Source: Cupriavidus consociatus (GTDB lineage: Bacteria; Pseudomonadota; Gammaproteobacteria; Burkholderiales; Burkholderiaceae). Taken from it: a stretch of DNA of 64,000 nucleotides. The stretch is taken from contig NZ_JAGIQA010000013.1 in NCBI RefSeq assembly GCF_017814975.1, positions 165,911-229,910 on the forward strand, read 5' to 3'. The translations under genes were made by a program, and so were the position numbers. Each line of letters starts with the position of its first letter. Position 1 is the stretch's first letter. Under the pieces are notes generated by a model. That model had not been told where the DNA came from. It saw only the letters and a program-made list of their open reading frames with translations, and made no database searches. Shown here one piece after another: positions 1-8,121 of the stretch.

Positions 1-2
1 CG

Positions 3-605
3 CCGGTGCTGGTGATCGCCACCAATGGCTTCAGCGGCAAGGGCTTCGCCGACGTGGTCGGCCACGCCCTTGCCAGGCCGGGCTCGGTGCGCTGGGCGAC
101 TTCGGGACTGGGTACGGTCGGCCATGTAGTGCTGGAACAAATCAGGCAGAAGTCGAAGGCCGACATCACGCTGATCCCGTACAAGGGCGCTGGCCAGCAG
201 ATGAACGATGCGCTCGGTGGCCAGTTCGAGGTGATGAGCACCAACGCCAGCCCGGCGCTGACCCAGCATATGCAGGCCGGCCGCCTGCGCGCGCTGGCGG
301 TCGGCGCGCCCAGGCGCCTGGAAAGCCTGCCGCAGGTGCCGACGCTGGCGGAGCTGGGCTACCCCAAGGCCAACCTGACTTCGACCTTCGGCATCTTCGC
401 GCCGGGCAAGACTCCCACGGCGATCATCGACCGCCTGAATGCCGAGCTGAACAAGGCACTCGCCGAACCGGAAGTCCACGAGCGCCTGCTCAAGGGCGGC
501 GAGGTGCCGACCGGCGGCACCGCGGCGCAATTCGGCAAGGCGATCCGCGAGGAGTACGCGGAGAACGCACGCATCGTCAAGGAAGCGAGCATCAAGGCGG
601 ACTGA
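3..605 (+). CDS. Bug-family tripartite tricarboxylate transporter receptor (5' end outside window)
   Basis: C-terminal roughly 200 residues of a periplasmic solute-binding protein of the Bug/TctC family, which captures small carboxylates or related compounds. The reading frame is already open at base 3, so the start and signal peptide lie outside the window. Visible family features are the IPYKGAG segment (about residue 58 of the visible part), the LRALAVGAP-RR-LES-LP-VPTLAELGYP block, and the C-terminal PEV-ERL-KGG pattern. Bug receptors are greatly expanded in Cupriavidus and related genera and are often orphans without TctA/TctB; no transporter genes are visible here. The ligand cannot be inferred from the sequence. 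Confidence 0.9.
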   Translation, partial: PVLVIATNGFSGKGFADVVGHALARPGSVRWATSGLGTVGHVVLEQIRQKSKADITLIPYKGAGQQMNDALGGQFEVMSTNASPALTQHMQAGRLRALAVGAPRRLESLPQVPTLAELGYPKANLTSTFGIFAPGKTPTAIIDRLNAELNKALAEPEVHERLLKGGEVPTGGTAAQFGKAIREEYAENARIVKEASIKAD

Positions 606-621
606 TCCGGCCACGGCCGGC

Positions 622-1308
622 TCAGGCGGTATCGAGCCGGCACCCCAGCCCATAGACCGACGACAGCCGCACGCCGTTGTGCGGCCACAGCGACAGCTTG
701 GTGCGTACGCGCGACAGATGGCTGTCGACCGTGCGCGAGGTCGGCTCGATGTGGTAGCGCCACACCTCGTCGACCATGGTCTGGCGCGGTACCACGCTGC
801 CGAGATTCCGGAACAGCAGCACGGCCAGGTCGAACTCCTTCGGCGCCAGCGGCACCGGTCTGCCATGCACCCAGGCACGCCGCTCGGAGGGGGCGAAGCG
901 GAACGCGCCATGCGCCACGTCGCAGGCTTGCGTGGACAGCCGCGCTTGCCGCAGCAGCGCCTGCACGCGCGCAGCCAGCTCGCCCAGCCGCAGCGGCCCC
1001 GGCAGGTAGCTGTCGGCGCCCTGCGCAAAGCAGGCCGCGACAAAGTCCACTTCATTCGAGCCGCCGGTCAGCATCACCGGCAGGTCATGGCCCAGCGAGC
1101 GCCGCACCCACGCCAGCACGTCCAGCGCCGGGATTCCCGGCGTTTCGCAATCGAGGATGAGCAAGTCGAACGGCTCGGCGTGCAGCGCGCCCAGCAGCGT
1201 GCGGCCATTGAGGTAGCGCCGGCACTGGTGGCCGTTCAGGCGCAGGGTCTGTTCGATGCGGATGGCGAGGGTCGGATCGGCCTGCAGCGAGGCAATCTTC
1301 ACGGTCAT
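622..1308 (-). CDS. OmpR-family response regulator with atypical receiver domain
   Basis: A 228-residue regulator with an N-terminal receiver (about 1-120) and a C-terminal winged helix (about 134-228; PLAPKEFDLAVLLFRN recognition region). D53 (LLILDCETPG) fits the phospho-acceptor and T81 the conserved Thr/Ser. The usual Lys before Pro is Gly104 (YLPGPLR), and the acidic pair near residues 9-10 is Gln-Ala, so phosphorylation switching may be weak or absent. The ATG at 1308 is chosen because it begins at the receiver; the frame extends further upstream without homology. The gene is divergent from a paralogous regulator at 1604, and no histidine kinase lies nearby. It probably binds DNA as a dimer; targets are unknown. 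Confidence 0.85.
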   Translation of the reverse strand: MTVKIASLQADPTLAIRIEQTLRLNGHQCRRYLNGRTLLGALHAEPFDLLILDCETPGIPALDVLAWVRRSLGHDLPVMLTGGSNEVDFVAACFAQGADSYLPGPLRLGELAARVQALLRQARLSTQACDVAHGAFRFAPSERRAWVHGRPVPLAPKEFDLAVLLFRNLGSVVPRQTMVDEVWRYHIEPTSRTVDSHLSRVRTKLSLWPHNGVRLSSVYGLGCRLDTA

Positions 1309-1603
1309 GGCTCCTGCCGGGGCGGTGCCGCCGGCAAAGAATGCGGGCAGGGAATAGGAATGCGGGAATGCGCGAATGCGGGAACGCTGATGCAAACATG
1401 GCTGTGCCACACGGCACCGGCTGCCCGGCACCCCGGCGAAGCCATGTTATGGGCACGGTGCTGAAGCAAGAAGTAAAAGATTGTTGAAAGCCCGAATTGA
1501 GGTCTTTCCTATTCGTCCCGCCGGTCGCGCGGTCTTAAATGAGCCGCTACGGCCGGCAGCCACGGTGCGCTGCATGGCCGGCAAACGTCGCCGGAGACCA
1601 CAT
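1309..1603. promoter_or_regulatory. Divergent intergenic region between two response regulator genes
   Basis: About 295 bases separate the two divergent start codons and must hold both promoters. A purine-rich GGAG lies about 8-12 bases before the ATG at 1604. The stretch near 1470-1515 is relatively A/T-rich for this genome. No clear consensus promoter or long palindrome was identified by eye. Because both flanking products are DNA-binding regulators, cross-regulation or autoregulation from here is plausible but not shown. Confidence 0.4.
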
Positions 1604-2311
1604 ATGGGAAAGAAGATTGCATCGCTAGAAGACGCGCCCGCCGATGCGGCAATGATCCGCCGGATCATCGCCGGCGGCGGGCATGAATGCGTGACCTTCA
1701 CCGAAAGCCGCAAGCTGCTGCTGGCGCTGCGCAACGCGTGCTTCGACCTGTTGCTGCTCGACTGGTCGATGCCGGACCTGTCCGGGCGCGAGGTGCTGGC
1801 ATGGGTGCGCACGCATCTCGACCGGCGCGTGCCGGTGATGTTTCTCAGCGGGCGCGATGCCGAGCAGGACATCATCAGCGCGCTCGCCGCCGGCGCCGAC
1901 GACTACATGGTCAAGCCGGTGCGTCCCGCCGAACTGTCGGCCCGCGTGGAAAGCCTGCTGCGGCGCGCCTACCCCCCGGTGCAATCGCCGCACGCGCCGC
2001 TGCGGCTGGGCGAATACGCCTTCGACTGCGCCATGCGCACGGCCACGTGCAACGGGCATCCCGTCTGCCTGACGCCCAAGGAGTTCGACCTCGCCGTGCT
2101 GTTGTTCCGCAACGAAGGCCGCATTGTCACGCGCGACCATATCACCGCCGCGGTCTGGGGGCGCGAGATCTCGTCGCTGTCGCGCACCATCGATACCCAT
2201 GTGTCGCGCGTGCGCAGCAAGCTCGGCCTGCAGGCGTCGCAGGCGCTGCGGCTGACGCCGGTCTACACGCATGGCTACCGGCTGGAACGGATCGAGCGCG
2301 CTGCAGCATGA
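1604..2311 (+). CDS. OmpR-family response regulator
   Basis: A 235-residue two-domain regulator. The receiver (about 1-122) is complete: acidic residues E9/D10, phospho-acceptor D53 (LLLLDWSMPD), S82 and K104 (YMVKPVRPAEL). The C-terminal winged helix (about 135-235) has the LTPKEFDLAVLLFRNEGR segment and a VSRVRSKLGL recognition helix. The ATG at 1604 follows a GGAG-type ribosome site; an upstream in-frame ATG at 1481 adds 41 unrelated residues. It is clearly paralogous to the divergent regulator at 622-1308 (near-identical KEFDLAVLLFRN), which suggests local duplication. No sensor kinase is adjacent, so it is an orphan regulator. Confidence 0.9.
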   Translation: MGKKIASLEDAPADAAMIRRIIAGGGHECVTFTESRKLLLALRNACFDLLLLDWSMPDLSGREVLAWVRTHLDRRVPVMFLSGRDAEQDIISALAAGADDYMVKPVRPAELSARVESLLRRAYPPVQSPHAPLRLGEYAFDCAMRTATCNGHPVCLTPKEFDLAVLLFRNEGRIVTRDHITAAVWGREISSLSRTIDTHVSRVRSKLGLQASQALRLTPVYTHGYRLERIERAAA

Positions 2312-2332
2312 GGGCAGCGCGCGCCCATGAAA

Positions 2333-2354
2333 AAAGGCACCCGAAGGTGCCTTT
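2333..2354 (-). terminator. Rho-independent terminator of the porin gene (possibly bidirectional)
   Basis: A perfect 9-bp stem (AAAGGCACC / GGTGCCTTT) with a CGAA loop. On the minus strand the stem is followed by a run of T, which fits termination of the porin gene ending at 2382. It also sits 20 bases past the stop of the plus-strand regulator and could serve both. Confidence 0.85.
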
Positions 2355-2381
2355 CGCCAGGGACTGCTGATCGGGTGACGA

Positions 2382-3461
2382 TCAGAAGATGTGGCGGATA
2401 CCGACGGCAGCGCCGGTCTGGTTGTTGCGGCCCGGCATTTCGGTGATGGTGCCGCCCGAGACCTTGTTGAAGTCCACGGTGCCATAGACCTGGGTGCGCT
2501 TGGACAGCGAGTACTCGGCCAGCAGCACGCCGGTGTAGCGGCGGCCGTTGTTGTCGTTCACGCCGTTGACGTTCTCGACGTAGTCGCCGTAGAACACGCC
2601 GGTCAGGGCCAGGGCCGGGGTGGCCTGGTAGGTCATGCCGATGTAGCCGATGGTGTCCTTGCGCGGGTTAGCCGCGAAGTTGCCGCCAGCCGGGACCGGG
2701 TTCTGCGTCGCGCCACCGGTGAAGTTCAGCGAAGCGTCGACCGAGCCAGTGCGGTCCTGGCCGCCGATGTAGCCCAGGAAGATCTTTGCCGGGCCGATCG
2801 AGTACTTACCGGCAGCGCCCCACATCTGCTGCTTCTGGCCGGTGGTGTTGCGGACTTCCTGGTACACGCCGCCGATGCCGAACGGACCGTAGGTGTAAGC
2901 AGCGCGCGCGCCCCAGTACTGGTTCTGGCTCATGCTGCCCGGCTGCTCGCCGAAGCCGTAGCTGGCGCCAACGTCCAGGCCGCCGAACTTGCCGCCGTAG
3001 CTGACGACGTTGTCGTTGCGGAAGTTGGTCAGGAAGAACGGCCAGGCGTTGTTGGTGTAGTTGCCGATGGTCAGCGGATCGTAGTCGCCGAAGAAATTAA
3101 AGCCTTCGGTGTACTGGCGGCCCAGCTTGATCGTGCCGAAGTCGCCCGACAGGCCCACATAGGCTTGACGGCCGAACAGGCGGCCACCCTGGTTGGCACG
3201 GCCGGTGTCCGGATCGAAGCCGTTTTCCAGCTGGAAGATCGCCTTCAGGTTGTTGCCCAGGGCTTCGCTGCCCTTGATGCCCCAGCGGCTGTTGGTCACT
3301 GCGCCGTTGGTCAGTTCCCACAGGTTGTCGTTGTTGGCGCTCGAGTTCGTCTGGAAGCGAATGCTCTGGTCAACGATACCGTACAGGGTGACGGACGACT
3401 GGGCGAATGCCGAACCTGCCAACAGGCTGCCGGCTGCGAGGACGATGGCCGATTTCTTCAT
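2382..3461 (-). CDS. Gram-negative porin (outer membrane, Burkholderiales type)
   Basis: A 359-residue trimeric beta-barrel porin for passive diffusion of small hydrophilic solutes. A classic signal peptide (MKKSAIVLAAGSLLAGSAFA, cleavage before QSS) leads into SSVTLYGIVDQSIRF, the typical start of the barrel in OmpC-like porins of Burkholderia, Ralstonia and Cupriavidus. Further family features are the SRWGIKGSE and LGNNLKAIFQLENGF blocks, a GRQAYVGLSG strand, and the C-terminal phenylalanine (RHIF) recognised by the Bam complex. Substrate preference cannot be read from sequence. It is a single-gene unit with its own terminator downstream and a long upstream region. Confidence 0.95.
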   Translation of the reverse strand: MKKSAIVLAAGSLLAGSAFAQSSVTLYGIVDQSIRFQTNSSANNDNLWELTNGAVTNSRWGIKGSEALGNNLKAIFQLENGFDPDTGRANQGGRLFGRQAYVGLSGDFGTIKLGRQYTEGFNFFGDYDPLTIGNYTNNAWPFFLTNFRNDNVVSYGGKFGGLDVGASYGFGEQPGSMSQNQYWGARAAYTYGPFGIGGVYQEVRNTTGQKQQMWGAAGKYSIGPAKIFLGYIGGQDRTGSVDASLNFTGGATQNPVPAGGNFAANPRKDTIGYIGMTYQATPALALTGVFYGDYVENVNGVNDNNGRRYTGVLLAEYSLSKRTQVYGTVDFNKVSGGTITEMPGRNNQTGAAVGIRHIF

Positions 3462-3721
3462 GGTGCTCCTTTTCTGTCTTGTACTGTTCTCCGCCGGATC
3501 ACGGCAGGGACGAAGGTCTACGTTTCGTGTAAACGCCGGCGAAAATTTAACAAAACGTAAGCACTAAGGACACAAATGTCCGCCAGGCCCGGCTTTCAAG
3601 CAGGATTTTGGTGCGAATCCGTTGTCGCGCCGCTACAAATTCCAGCTTTGGTGCGATGCGCAACTGGCGCCACGCGGCCTGGTCACTGGGCTGGCGCGTT
3701 ACGGCGGAGCGCAAAAGACGA
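3462..3721. promoter_or_regulatory. Porin upstream region with inverted repeat
   Basis: The gap between porin and minE has no credible gene. On the minus strand it contains an AT-rich stretch (about 3545-3562) with a TTAAATT-like -10 candidate for the porin. An inverted repeat, GGACA-CAAA-TGTCC at 3568-3581, lies just upstream of it and is a possible regulator site. A porin mRNA from there would have a leader of roughly 80 bases, a plausible small-RNA target. Promoter assignment is by eye only. Confidence 0.4.
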
Positions 3722-3754
3722 CAGGCCAGGGCGCAGACATTGCGCCCTGGCCTG
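3722..3754 (-). terminator. Terminator of the minCDE operon
   Basis: A perfect 13-bp inverted repeat (CAGGCCAGGGCGC, 7-base loop, then its complement). On the minus strand it is followed by TCGTCTTTT, giving the U-rich tail expected at the end of minE, which stops at 3817. Confidence 0.85.
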
Positions 3755-3816
3755 TAGCGGGACAGATGGAGAGCGGGCTAGGGCGACCGGCGCGACCGGT
3801 CGCGGGCCGGCCGCGA

Positions 3817-4071
3817 TCAGCCTTGCGGGATCTCGATCTTGACTTCGAGCACTTCCAGGTTGTCCTGGCGCTCGAGGCTGACGCGCAGGTCCTGGTCGCT
3901 GATCTTGACGTACTTGGAAATCACCGCCACCAGCTCGCGCTGCAGCGCGGGCAGGTAGTCGGCGGGGGCGGAATGGCCGGTGCGCTCGTGGGCGAGGATG
4001 ATCTGCAGCCGCTCCTTGGCGACCGACGCGGACTTTTTCTTCTCCCCCAGCAGGAAGGAAAGGATCGACAT
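3817..4071 (-). CDS. minE: Cell division topological specificity factor MinE
   Basis: An 84-residue protein that drives pole-to-pole oscillation of MinD by stimulating its ATPase, confining the MinC division inhibitor to the poles. The N-terminal [13 protein letters not shown] is the amphipathic membrane-targeting segment, followed by the MinD-contact region ([13 protein letters not shown], about 19-31) and the C-terminal dimerising topological domain. Length matches the family. It is the last gene of minC-minD-minE on the minus strand, 21 bases after minD, and is followed by a strong terminator. Confidence 0.97.
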   Translation of the reverse strand: MSILSFLLGEKKKSASVAKERLQIILAHERTGHSAPADYLPALQRELVAVISKYVKISDQDLRVSLERQDNLEVLEVKIEIPQG

Positions 4072-4092
4072 TGGGATGTGCCTCCGGACCGT

Positions 4093-4908
4093 TTATTTGT
4101 TGCCGAAGATGCGGGAGAACAGCCCCGGCTTCTGGTAGTCGGTGAAGCGCATCGGCTTGTCCTTGCCGAGGAAGCGGTCCACCACGTCGCCATAGGCGTC
4201 GGCCACGTCGCTGCCTTCCAGATGGATGGCGGGCGTGCCCTGGTTCGATGCGTGCAGCACGGCTTCCGATTCCGGCACCACGCCGATCAGCTTGATGCGC
4301 AGGATTTCCTGGATGTCGGTCAGCGACAGCATCTCGCCGCCGTGCACGCGCTTGGGGTTGTAGCGGGTGATCAGCAGGTGTTCCTTGATCGGGTCGCCGC
4401 CCTCACTGGCGCGCTTGGTCTTGGACGACAAGATGCCGAGGATGCGGTCCGAATCGCGCACCGACGACACTTCGGGGTTGGTGACGATCAGTGCCTCGTC
4501 GGCAAAGTACATCGCCATCAGCGCACCCGACTCGATGCCCGCGGGCGAATCGCAAACGATGTACTCGAAGTCCATCTCGATCAGGCCGTTGATGACCTTC
4601 TCCACGCCTTCCTTGGTCAGCGCGTCCTTGTCGCGCGTCTGCGAGGCCGGCAGGATGAACAGGTTCTCGCACTTCTTGTCCTTGATCAGCGCCTGACGCA
4701 GGTTGGCTTCGCCCTGCACCACGTTGATCAGGTCGTACACCACGCGGCGCTCGCAACCCATGATCAGGTCGAGGTTGCGCAGGCCGACGTCGAAGTCGAT
4801 CACGGCAGTCTTGTGGCCGCGCAGGGCCAGGCCGGCGGCAAAGCTGGCGCTGGTGGTGGTCTTGCCGACGCCTCCCTTGCCGGAGGTCACAACGATGATT
4901 TTTGCCAT
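4093..4908 (-). CDS. minD: Septum site-determining ATPase MinD
   Basis: A 271-residue ParA/MinD-type ATPase that binds the inner membrane as an ATP dimer and recruits MinC. The deviant Walker A motif SGKGGVGKTTT occupies residues 9-19, with the signature lysine K11 and catalytic K16. DFDVGLRNLDLIMG follows the usual switch I region and CDSPAGIESGA is the Walker B area. The C-terminal GLFSRIFGNK is the amphipathic membrane-targeting helix. It lies between minC and minE in the usual order and full length is intact. Confidence 0.98.
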   Translation of the reverse strand: MAKIIVVTSGKGGVGKTTTSASFAAGLALRGHKTAVIDFDVGLRNLDLIMGCERRVVYDLINVVQGEANLRQALIKDKKCENLFILPASQTRDKDALTKEGVEKVINGLIEMDFEYIVCDSPAGIESGALMAMYFADEALIVTNPEVSSVRDSDRILGILSSKTKRASEGGDPIKEHLLITRYNPKRVHGGEMLSLTDIQEILRIKLIGVVPESEAVLHASNQGTPAIHLEGSDVADAYGDVVDRFLGKDKPMRFTDYQKPGLFSRIFGNK

Positions 4909-4975
4909 GGCTCTTTGGTCCAGTAATTAGGTTGAAGCTTGCGCTGCTTGATTGGGGTCCCCGATGCCGGTGCGG

Positions 4976-5812
4976 TTACTTGAGCCGCAGCGCCTCGAGG
5001 ATCAGTTTTTCTTCGGCCAGGCGCACCTGGGCCGTCTTGCCGAGCACATCGGCCGGGAGCGTCTGCTCCGCGGTGCGGTAGATGCCGGCGATGGAAATGA
5101 GTTCGGGCTCCATGCACGTGCTGAAGATGCGCGCGCCGGTGTTGCCCTTGACGCCCGCCAGCGCGCGGCCGCGCAGCGGGGCATAGATGTGGATATTGCC
5201 TTCGGCGATGACCTCGGCGCCATAGCTGACCACGTCGAGGATCACCACGTCGCCGTGCGCGTAGACCTGCTGGCCCGAGCGCAGCGGCTTGTCGATCAGC
5301 AGGGTCTGGTGCTGGCGCACCGCGGCGGCGACCGCGGCGTCGGTGGCGGCCTGCGCCGCGGCGCGGATGGCGTCCTCGCGCGCGGCCTGCTCGGCAGCGG
5401 CTTGCGCGGCGGCTTGTTCCGCGGCTTGTGCGGCTGCCTGCTCCGCCTCGGCGGCGGCCCTGGCCTCGGCGCCACGATCGGCCCCACTGCCGCGGCGGCT
5501 CTGGCTGTCGAGCAGCGGCAGGCCGAAGCGCTCGGCCCATTCGCGCTGGCCCGCGCGGGCCACCACGCCGATGGCGCGTGCCTTGAGCGTGGCAAGGGTC
5601 TCGATCACCGTGCCGAGCGCGACTTCGCGATCGTCCTCGAGCGCGCGCAGGTCCAGTGCGATCACGTCGTTGGAGAAGAAATCGGGAGTGGCTTCGAACC
5701 GGGAGAGGAGGTCATCCCGCAGCGCTGCCATATCGGCGGTCTGGAGGGCGAGAAGGAGGGCGTCGACGTTGCCACTGCGCAGCTCGAAACGTGGCGATTT
5801 CTTCTGGGACAT
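4976..5812 (-). CDS. minC: Septum site-determining protein MinC
   Basis: A 278-residue FtsZ assembly inhibitor. The N-terminal domain (about 1-105) starts at [21 protein letters not shown]. An unusually Ala/Glu/Gln-rich linker (about 110-170) of repeated AAEQAAAQA units joins it to the C-terminal beta-helix domain (about 175-278) with [15 protein letters not shown] and [23 protein letters not shown], the MinD-binding and dimerising part. The ATG at 5812 is chosen because MSQKKS starts the conserved region; an upstream ATG at 5839 adds nine residues. It is the first gene of minCDE, with a 67-base gap to minD. Confidence 0.95.
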   Translation of the reverse strand: MSQKKSPRFELRSGNVDALLLALQTADMAALRDDLLSRFEATPDFFSNDVIALDLRALEDDREVALGTVIETLATLKARAIGVVARAGQREWAERFGLPLLDSQSRRGSGADRGAEARAAAEAEQAAAQAAEQAAAQAAAEQAAREDAIRAAAQAATDAAVAAAVRQHQTLLIDKPLRSGQQVYAHGDVVILDVVSYGAEVIAEGNIHIYAPLRGRALAGVKGNTGARIFSTCMEPELISIAGIYRTAEQTLPADVLGKTAQVRLAEEKLILEALRLK

Positions 5813-6054
5813 AGCCGGGTGACCGTGGAAATGCCACATTCTAACGTTCTCTTACTCAGTAACTGTAACAATTGGCGCGTTCCGTGAGATCGAGCCGCAT
5901 CAGGTGCCCTGCGCGTTCCATCTGCGAAGATGTTGTGCGTCACGCGGCTCGCGATGATGACGCCGAGTGACGGGTGGCACGCAGCGCTGGCATGCACCGC
6001 CGTAGCAATTTGCAAAGCCTTGTTACGATTGCGCCATCTGGCAGAGGAGGTTCC

Positions 6055-7026
6055 ATGGGCGCCATCGTCAATTGCGTGGCCTACCGGCAGGGCAAGCGGC
6101 TCGGCACGGTCGGCATGGAAGAGATCCCCGCGGTGCTGGGCGTGCCCGGCACCTTTGTCTGGCTCGGGCTGCATGAGCCAGACCTGACCCTGCTGCGCCA
6201 GGTGCAGCTCGCCTTCGGCCTGCATGACCTCGCGGTGGAAGACGCGCTCGATGCGCACCAGCGGCCCAAGCTCGAGGCCTACGGCGATTCGGTCTTCGTC
6301 GTGCTCAACACGGCACAACTGGCCGAAGATGAAGTGGTGGTCGGCGAGACGCACCTGTTCGTCGGTCCCAACTACGTGGTCTCGGTGCGCCACGGCGCAA
6401 GCAGCGCCTACACCCCGGTGCGCGAGCGCTGCGAAAGCGATCCGCGAGGCCTGTCCAACGGACCGGGTTATGTGCTGTACGCGCTGATGGATTTCATCGT
6501 CGACCACTACATGCCGATCGTCACGCGTCTGGAAGACACGCTGGAGGACCTGGAGCAGGGCATCTTCCGCGACGAGTTCGACCGCGAGGCGATCGAGAAC
6601 CTGTACCGGGTCAAGCGCCAGGTGCTGCGCCTGCGCAATGCGGTCAGCCCGGTGGAGGACATGTGCAGCCAGCTGATCCGGCTGCACGAGGAACTGGTGC
6701 CGAAGGAACTGCGCGCCTACTTCCGCGACATCGAGGACCACGCCAGCCGGCTGGTGCGCACGCTCGACGTGATCCGCGAAATGCTGACCACCGCGGTGCA
6801 GGTCAACCTCGCGCTGGTGACGGTGGGCCAGAACGAGGTGGTCAAGCGGCTTGCCGGCTGGGGCGCGATCCTGGCGATCCCGACGGTGGTGTTCAGCTTG
6901 TACGGAATGAACTTCGATTTCATGCCGGAGCTGCAATTCCACTACGCCTATCCGGCGGTGATAGGCGTGACGGCGGTGGCATGCGGACTGTTGTGGCGGC
7001 GGCTGCACCGCGCAGGATGGATATGA
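6055..7026 (+). CDS. corA: CorA-family magnesium/cobalt transporter
   Basis: A 323-residue inner-membrane divalent cation channel of the CorA type. A large cytoplasmic N-terminal domain (about 1-260) with long helices is followed by two C-terminal membrane segments. The defining YGMN motif (YGMNFDFMPEL) sits between them and forms the selectivity filter. The ATG at 6055 follows GAGGAGG at 6044-6050, an excellent ribosome site, so it is preferred to an upstream ATG at 5974. The gene is divergent from minC. Mg2+ is the usual substrate, but Co2+, Ni2+ or Zn2+ cannot be excluded from sequence. Confidence 0.93.
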   Translation: MGAIVNCVAYRQGKRLGTVGMEEIPAVLGVPGTFVWLGLHEPDLTLLRQVQLAFGLHDLAVEDALDAHQRPKLEAYGDSVFVVLNTAQLAEDEVVVGETHLFVGPNYVVSVRHGASSAYTPVRERCESDPRGLSNGPGYVLYALMDFIVDHYMPIVTRLEDTLEDLEQGIFRDEFDREAIENLYRVKRQVLRLRNAVSPVEDMCSQLIRLHEELVPKELRAYFRDIEDHASRLVRTLDVIREMLTTAVQVNLALVTVGQNEVVKRLAGWGAILAIPTVVFSLYGMNFDFMPELQFHYAYPAVIGVTAVACGLLWRRLHRAGWI

Positions 7027-7170
7027 TCTTCCGTGGATTTATCGATGCGACTAATGATTGATCAAAATTTTGTTGGCTTTTGATTATTCGAGCCGATAGT
7101 TTGCCGCCTACCGGGCACCCTCGCTGACTCCTACACTGGAACGAAGAAGGCGCCGCGCCCGGAGTCCGCC

Positions 7171-7872
7171 ATGTCGAAAGCCCGTTTCCCGCATGCCGCC
7201 GTGCTGGCCGGCATCCTCTGCGCATGGCTGTGCCTGCCGCCCGCTGCCGCCGCACCCCAGCCGCCCGCTCCCGCGCAGGCGCAGACACGCGACGCTGTTG
7301 CCGCCTACGAGTCGGGCCGCTTCGACCAGGCCTTGCAGGGTTTCTCCAGCGCCGCGCACCAGGGCAACCGCCTCGCGCAATTCAATTACGCGATGATGCT
7401 GCTGCGCGGCGAGGGCACAGCCGCGCGGCCGCAAGAGGCCTTGGTGTGGCTGCGCAAGGCGGCCGACAACGGCATGACCCATGCGCAATACACCTGGGGT
7501 GATCTTTACGAGCGCGGCGATCTGGTGCCGAAATCGCTGGAAGAGGCGAACCGCTGGTATGAGCGCGCGGCGCAAGGCGGCCACGTGCAGGCGCAGATGG
7601 AGCTGGCGACGAATTACTTCACCGGGCGTGGCGTGCCGCGCGACTATGCGCAGGCGTTTGCGTGGTACCGCCGTGCGGCGAGTGCCGGCGATGGTGGCGC
7701 GCAGTACATCGTCGGCAGCTTCTATGAGCACGGCGAGCCGGGCGTGGTCGACCGGGATATCGAGCAGGCGAAGATCTGGTACGCGCGCTCCGCGGCACGC
7801 GGAGACCCCGGAGCGCTGGCGAAGCTGAGGTCGCTGCTGGAGGAGACGGTGAAGGGAAGGGCGGGGATGTAG
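7171..7872 (+). CDS. Secreted Sel1/TPR-like repeat protein
   Basis: A 233-residue protein with a signal peptide (hydrophobic stretch about 9-27 ending in Ala-rich PAAAAP) followed by about five Sel1-like repeats. The repeats show the A-x-x-G-x-A-x-A-Q-x-x-x-G pattern: HQGNRLAQFNYAMMLLRGEG, NGMTHAQYTWGDLYERG, QGGHVQAQMELATNYFTGRG and AGDGGAQYIVGSFYEHGEPG. Sel1 proteins are protein-interaction scaffolds, here probably periplasmic. Function is not predictable. It is followed by a repeat-rich intergenic region rather than another plus-strand gene. Confidence 0.8.
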   Translation: MSKARFPHAAVLAGILCAWLCLPPAAAAPQPPAPAQAQTRDAVAAYESGRFDQALQGFSSAAHQGNRLAQFNYAMMLLRGEGTAARPQEALVWLRKAADNGMTHAQYTWGDLYERGDLVPKSLEEANRWYERAAQGGHVQAQMELATNYFTGRGVPRDYAQAFAWYRRAASAGDGGAQYIVGSFYEHGEPGVVDRDIEQAKIWYARSAARGDPGALAKLRSLLEETVKGRAGM

Positions 7873-7931
7873 GCAAGAACTGCCAATCACCATAAAGAGG
7901 AGGGCGGTTTTGGGTGCCCCAGAGCCGCCCG

Positions 7932-7989
7932 AGCTAGCCCAGGCAAGTTGTTCTCCCTTTCCCCTCATAGGGAGAGCGTTGGGCTAGCT
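7932..7989. repeat. Widely spaced inverted repeat AGCTAGCCCA / TGGGCTAGCT
   Basis: A perfect 10-bp inverted repeat (arms 7932-7941 and 7980-7989) lies between the convergent Sel1-repeat gene and gatB. The enclosed 38 bases also contain a partial CTCCC/GGGAG hairpin. This could be a folded 3' element shared by both transcripts or a degenerate intergenic repeat. No T-run follows directly. Confidence 0.5.
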
Positions 7990-8065
7990 AGGTACCACAA
8001 CAAGCGGGGCCTGCGGTTTTAACCCGCGGGCGTCAGCCTTTGGCCCTCCGGCCCTCACCCCCGGC

Positions 8066-8089
8066 CCCTCTCCCGCAAGCGGGAGAGGG
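8066..8089. repeat. REP-like palindromic intergenic element, copy 1
   Basis: A palindrome with 11-bp arms (CCCTCTCCCGC, AA, then its complement) in the tail region of gatB. The same arms occur at 59723-59748 after dsbA. Placement in intergenic 3' regions at two distant sites is typical of REP-type repeats. Confidence 0.75.
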
Positions 8090-8121
8090 AGCAAACCGAG
8101 AGTGCTCGAAAGCCTCGGGCC

